From Nitrospirota bacterium (GTDB lineage Bacteria; Nitrospirota; Thermodesulfovibrionia; Thermodesulfovibrionales; Dissulfurispiraceae): a stretch of DNA of 35,028 nucleotides. The DNA is taken from positions 1 to 35,028 of the forward strand of contig JADFXI010000017.1 of the NCBI GenBank assembly GCA_015233655.1, read 5' to 3'. A program made the position numbers and the translations under genes. Below, one piece after another: positions 19,446 through 25,461 of the stretch; position 1 is the first letter of the stretch, and each line of letters starts with the position of its first letter. Below the pieces are notes generated by a model. That model made no database searches and was not told where the DNA came from. It saw only the letters and a program-made list of their open reading frames with translations.

Positions 19446-19492
19446 CTGTGGAATTAAGCATAACATGTCGCAAATAACACTTTATGCTTAAT
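19446..19492. repeat. 47-bp palindromic repeat, copy 2
   Basis: Same orientation as copy 1, 1941 bp away, on the upstream side of nadE. The one difference (g to a) weakens the inner stem but leaves the 11-bp outer stem intact. Confidence 0.8.
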
Positions 19493-19519
19493 TCGATGGC
19501 ACTATTTCCTTAATTCCAC
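19448..19519. repeat. Outer inverted repeat enclosing copy 2 (MITE-like)
   Basis: gtggaattaag at 19448-19458 and cttaattccac at 19509-19519 are perfect inverse complements and enclose the second 47-bp repeat. With the flanking base pairs the arms match at 12 of 13. This gives a roughly 75-bp unit with terminal inverted repeats. Copy 1 near 17505 lacks the right-hand arm. Confidence 0.6.
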
Positions 19520-19548
19520 GGCAAGAGAGCCGTCCCTCCGGCATAACT

Positions 19549-20205
19549 TCAACGACTTCTTACTACCCCGACTTTTGCGCAATACCCAAAGAGGGAACAT
19601 ATGCTGCACAGGGGCGAAACAGGTTTGCAGATGTTTTGTCCAAATGCCACGAGAAGGCCGTTGATTGGTTTCCAGTATTTTCTCGGCAGCTTTTCTCTCA
19701 GCGCATACTCCGTTTCCTCCGGGGTCTTGGTTTTGACATAGCCCCATCTATTGGTAATCCTATGCACATGAGTATCAACACAGATGCCATATTTATCAAA
19801 TCCCAAAGTAATTACGAGATTTGCGGTCTTTCTGCCGACACCTTTTAATTTCAGGAGAGCATCAATGTCATCCGGCACCATCCCTCTGTGCTCGCTCAAA
19901 ATTGCTTGACAGATTGCCTTTATCGTCTTTGCCTTGACTTTGTAAAATCCTACCGGATAAATGGTCTCCTGAATCCTGCTCACCGTCAAAGAGGCCATGG
20001 CGTGAGGGCTTGAGGCCATGGCGAACAGTCTTTCAGATGCTTCCCCGGTTGTCTTGTCCTGAGTTCTCAAGCTTAGAATACAGGAGATAAGAACTTTGAA
20101 GGGGTCCCTGTCATCGGCAGCATATTTCTCGAGCCAGGGGACTTTGAGCGTTTTTACCTGCTTTTTTAGAAGCAGCCAGGCCTGGGGGAATTCATCGGTG
20201 GTCAT
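19549..20205 (-). CDS. nth: Endonuclease III (DNA glycosylase/AP lyase)
   Basis: This 218-residue base-excision-repair enzyme removes oxidised pyrimidines and nicks the abasic site. The helix-hairpin-helix is LKLKGVGRKTANLVITLGF, with catalytic Lys126. VDTHVHRITNR carries catalytic Asp144. The C-terminal [4Fe-4S] cluster is formed by Cys193, Cys200, Cys203 and Cys209, with the classical x6-x2-x5 spacing. Its ATG overlaps the ferredoxin stop by 4 nt. It is the third gene of an overlapping three-gene operon, so its expression is coupled to a ferredoxin and to a deoxyhypusine-synthase-like protein. Confidence 0.95.
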   Translation of the reverse strand: MTTDEFPQAWLLLKKQVKTLKVPWLEKYAADDRDPFKVLISCILSLRTQDKTTGEASERLFAMASSPHAMASLTVSRIQETIYPVGFYKVKAKTIKAICQAILSEHRGMVPDDIDALLKLKGVGRKTANLVITLGFDKYGICVDTHVHRITNRWGYVKTKTPEETEYALREKLPRKYWKPINGLLVAFGQNICKPVSPLCSICSLFGYCAKVGVVRSR

Positions 20206-20393
20206 TCTTCAATGGAAATGGCTTCAACAGGACAGTTTTCTTCAGCAGCTTCGCAGCAGCCCACAAACTCGCAGGCATCTTCGTCGATAATTTCCGACTT
20301 GCCTGTTACCTCGTTGAGGTGGAATACAGCGGGACAAATCTCTTCGCACCTGCCGCAACCTATACATGTTTCCTGATCAACAGTCAGCTTCAT
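20202..20393 (-). CDS. Single-cluster [4Fe-4S] ferredoxin
   Basis: A 63-residue low-potential electron carrier. Cys10, Cys13, Cys16 and the distal Cys54 (NCPVEAI) are the cluster ligands. Cys20 and Cys46/47 match the positions that form a disulfide in Thermotoga-type single-cluster ferredoxins. The ATG at 20393 (MKLTVDQETC) is chosen over a longer upstream frame because the family starts here and because it overlaps the preceding gene by 4 nt. It also overlaps nth by 4 nt. The partner enzyme is unknown. Confidence 0.92.
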   Translation of the reverse strand: MKLTVDQETCIGCGRCEEICPAVFHLNEVTGKSEIIDEDACEFVGCCEAAEENCPVEAISIEE

Positions 20394-21352
20394 AAACTCT
20401 CTATTATCATCGCCGCCAGCAGGGGCAGCATTATCTCGTGATGCCCTGTCAGCGCATAACATTTTCCTTTCCCCATAGTCGGTCTGTGCAATACGTTTTC
20501 GCGGGGACGGTAGTGCTGTACAAAATCCATGTTCACCGTAGTAAAGGTTTCAACCTTGTTTCCCAGGTTCCGTGCAGTGGTAAGGGCTTTGAGAAAAACT
20601 TCGGGCATCACTACGGCAGAGCCGAGGTTGATATAAACTCCGCCTTCGAGGTCGGCAACAACAGAAGTAAACAGCCTGAAATCCCTGAGACTGCCCTCTC
20701 CAATGGCCGCACCGTCGGCCTCCGGGTGCATATGGATGATGTCTGCACCGACTGACACATGAACGGTCATGGGGATATCGAGACTTGATCCCTCTCTGAA
20801 GATGCTCTTGTCCTTAAATGGGAATGATGAAGAATCGATGAACAGACCTATTGAGCGGCCTATCCCCTCGCCCTTGCTTACCCCCTCAGAAATAGCATTG
20901 TTCAACATCTTGCCTGTTTCGCTGCTCATACCGAAAGAGCCGCTGCAAAGCTCCTGACCCACATCTTCCGACGTGCGGCCTATAAATGCGATCTCGAAAT
21001 CGTGAACAATAGATGCTCCGTTGGCAGCCATGGCACTTATAATCCCGCGCTGCATCAGATCAATAAGCAATGGTGAGAGGCCCACCTTTATAGGATGAGC
21101 GCCCATTCCGAGCACTACCGGTCTGCCGTTTTTGCGGGCCTGCACAACTGCCAGCGCCACAGCCTTTATGTCGCTTGCAGCGAGAAAGCCGGGAAGGCTG
21201 TCAGCAAAAGCGCTGAAGGAACGGCCCTTTGCATGAGCTACGGCGGATTTCTCAATCGACACCTTGCTGTGGCGGTCTTTAATGGAATAGGTTTTTAGCC
21301 CGTCCAGTTTAATCGGAGCATATTTCATATTGTAGGATTTTAGCATAAACAT
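20390..21352 (-). CDS. Deoxyhypusine-synthase-like conserved protein
   Basis: A 320-residue protein of an uncharacterised family with a Rossmann-like pattern. PVVLGMGAHPIKVGLSPLLI opens the core. Then come AMAANGASIVHDFEIAFIGR, TSEDVGQELCSGSFGMSSET, MTVHVSVGADIIHMHPEADG and NLGSAVVMPEVFLKAL. The strand-GAxxxKVGL...NGAxxxHDFE layout resembles deoxyhypusine synthase-like NAD-binding enzymes, but I see no clear equivalent of the catalytic lysine motif, so hypusine chemistry is not implied. The first ATG is used; an ATG at codon 9 (21328) is also possible. A truncated paralogue lies at 106-354 in the polysaccharide locus. It is the first gene of the operon with ferredoxin and nth. Confidence 0.65.
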   Translation of the reverse strand: MFMLKSYNMKYAPIKLDGLKTYSIKDRHSKVSIEKSAVAHAKGRSFSAFADSLPGFLAASDIKAVALAVVQARKNGRPVVLGMGAHPIKVGLSPLLIDLMQRGIISAMAANGASIVHDFEIAFIGRTSEDVGQELCSGSFGMSSETGKMLNNAISEGVSKGEGIGRSIGLFIDSSSFPFKDKSIFREGSSLDIPMTVHVSVGADIIHMHPEADGAAIGEGSLRDFRLFTSVVADLEGGVYINLGSAVVMPEVFLKALTTARNLGNKVETFTTVNMDFVQHYRPRENVLHRPTMGKGKCYALTGHHEIMLPLLAAMIIESL

Positions 21353-21378
21353 TGATTTTCTGTTAAGATTTATGCTAA
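21340..21378. promoter_or_regulatory. Inverted repeat at the 5' end of the DHS-like operon
   Basis: ttagcataaa (21340-21349) and tttatgctaa (21369-21378) are perfect 10-bp inverse complements with a 19-nt spacer. They overlap the start region of the DHS-like gene (ATG at 21350-21352). Candidate operator or leader hairpin. Confidence 0.45.
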
Positions 21379-21385
21379 TTTACTT

Positions 21386-21434
21386 AGCTCATAGTTGTTG
21401 GCATCACTTGTGCCGGGACTATTTGCTATGAGCT
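21386..21434 (+). promoter_or_regulatory. Inverted repeat in the rpsT leader
   Basis: agctcatag (21386-21394) and ctatgagct (21426-21434) can pair in the rpsT leader RNA. Another acagct/agctgt pairing is possible immediately before the ribosome binding site. S20 is autoregulated in enterobacteria through its leader and weak start codon, so a leader structure is plausible. Confidence 0.4.
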
Positions 21435-21474
21435 GTGAGCTGAATGCTGACAGCTTAATGAAGGAGGACCTAAA

Positions 21475-21759
21475 TTGGCAGCTAAATCAGCACCAAAGAA
21501 AAATCTATCGGCCATAAAGAAAGCGCGCCAGAGCGAGAAGAGAAGACTGCGCGGCCAGGCAATTCGTGGGAGTGTTAAGACCACAGTAAAGAAAACCGAG
21601 TCTTTGCTCGCGAAAGACAACAAGGAAGATCTGGGCAAGGCGTTAAAAGAGGCCGTAAAGACAATCAGCAGTGCGGCATCAAAAGGCATAATTCACAAAA
21701 ACACCGCGTCCAGAAAAATTTCAAAGCTCGTAAAGAAAGTAAACTCGGCGCAGAAATAG
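21475..21759 (+). CDS. rpsT: 30S ribosomal protein S20
   Basis: A 94-residue, strongly basic small-subunit protein that binds 16S rRNA early in assembly. The pattern SAPKKNLSAIKKARQSEKRRL, then KTTVKKTE, KAVKTISSAASKGIIHKNTA and SRKISKLVKKV, is standard S20. Translation begins at TTG 21475, with AAGGAGG at 21461-21467 seven bases before it. No ATG lies in frame near the start. E. coli rpsT also starts at UUG, which there takes part in autoregulation. The gene is divergent from the DHS-like operon. Confidence 0.96.
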   Translation: MAAKSAPKKNLSAIKKARQSEKRRLRGQAIRGSVKTTVKKTESLLAKDNKEDLGKALKEAVKTISSAASKGIIHKNTASRKISKLVKKVNSAQK

Positions 21760-21775
21760 GCAAGCCTTCTTCTTA

Positions 21776-22651
21776 CTATTTCTTAAGAAGCTTCACAAGC
21801 AGTTCTTCAATGACATACCTGTGCGATGATTTGATTGCAATGTCCGCCTCATGAAGGAGCCGGATCGTACCGGCAGCGCCCTTCTGAGGACCGGACAACT
21901 GCCTTCCGTAATGGTAGTTTAATGCACCCAGGAGCATTTGAGGTTCCTGGTTCTTTGCAACACTCTCAAAAATCCTGAAAACCTCCCCGGCATCTTTTCG
22001 CTTAAGCGCGTCAATGAGATCAAAGGCGCTATATTCTGCCCCCGAATAGACAATGCTCCTCAGATCGTCAACGTCGATAACGCGATCATTTATGAAGCAA
22101 GCAAGCTTTTCTATCTCCGCCGACAGCAAGCCGAGGTCCGTTCCGGTCACCGCAATAAGATATTCGACCGCGTTATCAGTGAGGCTTACCTTCTTCTGTC
22201 TGGCCTTCTCCTTTATCCACTGCGGGAGTTCCCTCTCCTGGACAGTCAGGGCAATTGTCTTCATGCCTCCGGATGCTGCAGCTGCAAACAGCTTTGGCGC
22301 GGTGCCTGAGTATAGCATTACCAAGAGCGCGGTATCAGCCGGATTCTGAACATAGGCCTCGAGTTTCTGCACGTCTTTTTTGGCGAGCTTTTGAACATTG
22401 TGAATGACTACTACTTTCCGGGAAGACAGAAAGGGCATGGTATTAAGGATATCTACAATCTGTTCTACCGGAATAACGTCATCCGAGGATTTTACATCGA
22501 ACACTTCAAAGTTAAACCCGGCCGCATCGCTATATGGCCCTTTCAATGAGGCCAGCGCCTCATACAGCAGGAAATCATCTGAAGAGTATAAGAGGTAAAC
22601 CGGGGAAGGCATTCCCTTTGAAAGTTCCGTTTGAAATTGCTTGATGCTCAT
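21776..22651 (-). CDS. holA: DNA polymerase III delta subunit
   Basis: This 291-residue clamp-loader subunit opens the beta clamp. Family features: SPVYLLYSSDDFLLYEA at the N-terminus, MPFLSSRKVVVIHNVQKL, AALLVMLYSG-type strand, then LLSAEIEKLACF and FDLIDALKRKDA in the helical part. The sequence family is divergent, but length and motif order fit. It sits after lptE on the same strand, a gene pairing also seen in Enterobacteria. It converges with rpsT across 16 nt. Confidence 0.9.
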   Translation of the reverse strand: MSIKQFQTELSKGMPSPVYLLYSSDDFLLYEALASLKGPYSDAAGFNFEVFDVKSSDDVIPVEQIVDILNTMPFLSSRKVVVIHNVQKLAKKDVQKLEAYVQNPADTALLVMLYSGTAPKLFAAAASGGMKTIALTVQERELPQWIKEKARQKKVSLTDNAVEYLIAVTGTDLGLLSAEIEKLACFINDRVIDVDDLRSIVYSGAEYSAFDLIDALKRKDAGEVFRIFESVAKNQEPQMLLGALNYHYGRQLSGPQKGAAGTIRLLHEADIAIKSSHRYVIEELLVKLLKK

Positions 22652-22689
22652 TTATACCTCATAATAAACCGACCGCACTGAGCCACTGC

Positions 22690-23589
22690 CTAAGGCTTTG
22701 CTTTGGCCAGTTCATCGGGATACGCCTCTTCGAGAAGTATGCGGTTGAGACGCACCCTGTTAAATCCCTCCGCGCTGCGGCTTAAAAGACGGATGGTTTC
22801 ATCGCTCAACTTGGTCCCTGCAAAACGCTTCTCGTCATAAAGGTCCCTGTTCTGAATCAGATTGTTCAACTCATTGGCCATTGCCGGCGTGAGTTCTTTC
22901 AAGGAATAATCGAAGGGGCTATAGGCATCTATCTTGCGAAGCAATCCGGCTGAAAATTGTTCGCGCAAATATTGCGAGAGCGGGTCTCTTGCTTCCCTCA
23001 ACTTGAGCATAAAGCCCTCGGCATTTTTTATGTCGTCAGGCTTAAAGAGCATCCACGCAAAATTCCTGGGCGCCGTGTATGTGACCAGGCTGACCAATGT
23101 CTGAGACATATTTGACAGGGCCCCGTCCTCGGCAAGTTCTTTTTGCGCCATGATAGCTTCAAGTCTGCCTTGAGAGCCGAAATAGGTGATAAAAGGGCTG
23201 TCTGCCGCAAGGTGAATCGATTTGCCGCTTTCGGTGTCGACCAGCTTAAAGTGCACTTTTATGACAACCTGATATTGAGTGGCCGCCAGGTTCACCTCTG
23301 TTGTTGGCAGCAACGCGAAATCGTATATCTCTCCCTCGATCCGGTATCTGGCATGGGGGCTTATGCTGAAGCCGTATTGCAGGAAGTTCTGCGCCAGGGC
23401 AAGGTGCAGGCGGTCCTCCAATTTTGGCTCATGGGTCTTATTTTCTATTGTGCCGATTGCTATGGTTTCAAACGGAAGGTTCGACCTTGTTTGTATGGTA
23501 TAGCCGCAACCGGATAAGAGGCATGTAAGAAGCAACAATTTAAAAGTTAAGAGTGAAGACAAATAACCAGAGTATCGCTGTTTCATCAT
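22690..23589 (-). CDS. lptE: LptE-like LPS-assembly lipoprotein with C-terminal extension
   Basis: This outer-membrane lipoprotein plugs and assists LptD in placing LPS in the outer leaflet. A signal peptide ends in the lipobox LSGC (Cys28), followed by GYTIQTRSNLPFETIAIGT and NKTHEPKLEDRLHLAL, the LptE core. The core runs to about residue 170 (TQYQVVIKVHFKLVD). It is followed by roughly 110 extra residues, mostly helical and charged, not found in ordinary LptE proteins of about 170 residues. ATG 23589 is chosen because GAGAGG lies 7 nt upstream; a GTG at 23601 is also open. The adjacent holA supports the name. The function of the extension is unknown. Confidence 0.8.
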   Translation of the reverse strand: MMKQRYSGYLSSLLTFKLLLLTCLLSGCGYTIQTRSNLPFETIAIGTIENKTHEPKLEDRLHLALAQNFLQYGFSISPHARYRIEGEIYDFALLPTTEVNLAATQYQVVIKVHFKLVDTESGKSIHLAADSPFITYFGSQGRLEAIMAQKELAEDGALSNMSQTLVSLVTYTAPRNFAWMLFKPDDIKNAEGFMLKLREARDPLSQYLREQFSAGLLRKIDAYSPFDYSLKELTPAMANELNNLIQNRDLYDEKRFAGTKLSDETIRLLSRSAEGFNRVRLNRILLEEAYPDELAKAKP

Positions 23590-23615
23590 TTTACCTCTCA
23601 CCTATTACTTGTCTT

Positions 23616-24326
23616 TCAGAATTTAATACCCAGATCAGGGAACATGGACGCCAGCTGACTTATCCTGTTGGTCAGGAGCAATACGCCGAACGCTATTAAT
23701 ATCAGACCGCTGACACCCATTACTACTTTCATGTATTTATAAATCTTCCTGGTATGACTCAATAGCGCATTGATGCCCAGTGTCGAAAGCATAAATGGGA
23801 TCGCAAGCCCCAGAGAGTAGACCGACAGCAGCTTCAGCCCATACGTTGCCGAGGCCTTTGAACTGGCATATATAAGGATTGTCCCGAGTATAGGGCCTAT
23901 GCAGGGGGTCCACCCTGCTGCGAAACTCATACCTATAAAATAGGCCCCTATATAACCAGCCGGGCCTTTATCTACATGAAACCGCATCTCCCTCATGAGA
24001 AAGTCCAGCTTTAAAAAACCCGCAATAAAGAGGCCGAAGACAATGGTGAGGACCCCGCCCACTATCCTGATATAGTCCTGATATTTAAGAAACAGGCTGC
24101 CGATAAACGACGAAGACGCGCCCAGCGCAATGAATATCGTAGAAAACCCCATAATGAACGCCAGGGTATTGCCCATGGCCTTGGACAGACGGGGAGCTGA
24201 TTTAAGCTCATCCAGTGACAGCCCTGTAACAAATGAAACATAAGCCGGGACGAGAGGCAAAACGCAGGGAGAGAGAAACGATAGTATTCCCGCAAGAAAC
24301 GCCAGGGTAAAAGAAACGTCCTTCAT
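23616..24326 (-). CDS. ccdA: CcdA/DsbD-type thiol-disulfide transmembrane protein
   Basis: A 236-residue inner-membrane protein with six hydrophobic segments. It carries the two family cysteines: Cys21 in LSFLSPCVLPLVPAYVSF, and Cys142 in GWTPCIGPILG. It passes reducing equivalents from cytoplasmic thioredoxin to periplasmic acceptors, mostly for cytochrome c maturation or disulfide repair. The length corresponds to CcdA alone, without DsbD alpha or gamma domains. It overlaps the MoaB-like gene by 4 nt. No cytochrome genes are adjacent, so the periplasmic partner is unknown. Confidence 0.92.
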   Translation of the reverse strand: MKDVSFTLAFLAGILSFLSPCVLPLVPAYVSFVTGLSLDELKSAPRLSKAMGNTLAFIMGFSTIFIALGASSSFIGSLFLKYQDYIRIVGGVLTIVFGLFIAGFLKLDFLMREMRFHVDKGPAGYIGAYFIGMSFAAGWTPCIGPILGTILIYASSKASATYGLKLLSVYSLGLAIPFMLSTLGINALLSHTRKIYKYMKVVMGVSGLILIAFGVLLLTNRISQLASMFPDLGIKF

Positions 24327-24802
24327 CGCCCGCAGTCCCGCATATCACCCTTTATCTTTTCAATAGCGTGCGGGAGCACATCAATAATCACTGCAAGGTT
24401 CTCCTGTACCGCTTTGGGACTACCCGGCAGATTTATGATAAGCGTCTGCCCTCTTACCCCTGCCACCGCTCTCGACAGCATTGACCTGTTTGTCTTCTTC
24501 AGCCCTTCCAGCCTCATCGCCTCTGCAATGCCCGGGACCTGCCGTTCAATTACTTCTAGGGTCGCATCAGGCGTGACATCCCTCGGCGAAAGGCCGGTGC
24601 CGCCTGTAGTAAGGATCAGGTCTACTTTACCGGCATATTCAAGAAGCCTCATTTTTATCGTCTCCCTGTCATCCGGCAAAACATCATGGTAACTTATGCT
24701 GCCGATGTCCTTTATCATCTCTGCGATCAGCCTGCCGCCAACGTCCTCCCGTTCGCCCCTGAAACCCTTATCACTCAATGTGAGCACTGCCACAGTAAAC
24801 AT
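24323..24802 (-). CDS. moaB: MogA/MoaB-type molybdopterin adenylyltransferase-like protein
   Basis: A 159-residue cytoplasmic protein of the molybdenum cofactor pathway, adenylylating molybdopterin before metal insertion. The family motif DLILTTGGTGLSPRDVTPDAT is at about 61-81. An earlier VAVLTLSDKGFRGERED strand and a later LIINLPGSPKAVQENL loop follow the MogA/MoaB fold. It lies 12 nt after a MOSC protein gene and overlaps ccdA by 4 nt. MoaB-MOSC neighbours are common. MogA and MoaB cannot be separated by eye. Confidence 0.9.
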   Translation of the reverse strand: MFTVAVLTLSDKGFRGEREDVGGRLIAEMIKDIGSISYHDVLPDDRETIKMRLLEYAGKVDLILTTGGTGLSPRDVTPDATLEVIERQVPGIAEAMRLEGLKKTNRSMLSRAVAGVRGQTLIINLPGSPKAVQENLAVIIDVLPHAIEKIKGDMRDCGR

Positions 24803-24814
24803 ATACGTCAGAGG

Positions 24815-25267
24815 TCATTCCTCGTAACGAAAACTGACCTCTATTTTGTCTCCCTTGACGATCTTGCCGCCCTTCAGAATCCATATAAATATACCTTCTT
24901 TCGGCATGACACAATCTCCGGCCTGATAGTAGATGTCGCAAGGCGTATGACATTCCTTTCCGATCTGGCTAACCTCGCCTATAACATCATTACCGATGCG
25001 CATCCTCGTCCCGACAGGGAGAGCGAGCAGATCGATCCCCTCGGTCGTAAGGTTCTCGGCAAAATCCCCTGCCTGTACCTTGAGTCCCGCTGCCTGCATT
25101 TTTTGTATGCTCTCGACGGCCAGAAGACTTACTTGCCTGTGCCACTCCGATGAAGCGTGCGCATCACCCTCCAAGCCGAAATTTTCGACAACAGTGACTT
25201 CATCAACAGGCTTTTTTCTTTCCCCTTTTTTATCGCTTATGTTTATCGAAACTACGATGCCTTCCAT
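24815..25267 (-). CDS. MOSC domain protein
   Basis: A 150-residue stand-alone MOSC domain, related to the C-terminal domain of molybdenum cofactor sulfurases and to YiiM-type proteins. Visible features are VVSINISDKKGERKKPV, VVENFGLEGDAHASSEWHRQ, FAENLTTEGIDLLALPVGTR and the conserved Cys in GKECHTPCDIYYQAGDC. The cysteine is thought to bind sulfur or cofactor in the family. It is the first gene of MOSC-moaB-ccdA-lptE-holA. A role in handling molybdenum cofactor is expected from the moaB neighbour. Confidence 0.9.
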   Translation of the reverse strand: MEGIVVSINISDKKGERKKPVDEVTVVENFGLEGDAHASSEWHRQVSLLAVESIQKMQAAGLKVQAGDFAENLTTEGIDLLALPVGTRMRIGNDVIGEVSQIGKECHTPCDIYYQAGDCVMPKEGIFIWILKGGKIVKGDKIEVSFRYEE

Positions 25268-25461
25268 TAGACCATCCTCGTTATTTTATGTCCTTTAAAA
25301 TACCATATCCCATAAGTAATTTTAAAACGGCTGCAAGAAAACAGGCGAATAAAGGCTCATAATAACAGCTTATTGACTTGCAATAAACATTGACATGAAT
25401 GGGGTCGCAGCCTAAGATAATGGCTGGGCCGCTTCTTCAACGTAAGGAGGGGACAGCGTCG

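Noticed and set aside
17505-19492. Possible CRISPR or tandem repeat array
   Set aside because: Only two copies of the 47-bp unit, 1.9 kb apart with a gene between; no spacers and no cas genes.
25268-25461. Possible riboswitch or molybdenum-cofactor RNA upstream of the MOSC gene
   Set aside because: No recognisable conserved riboswitch core; only short weak hairpins are visible.
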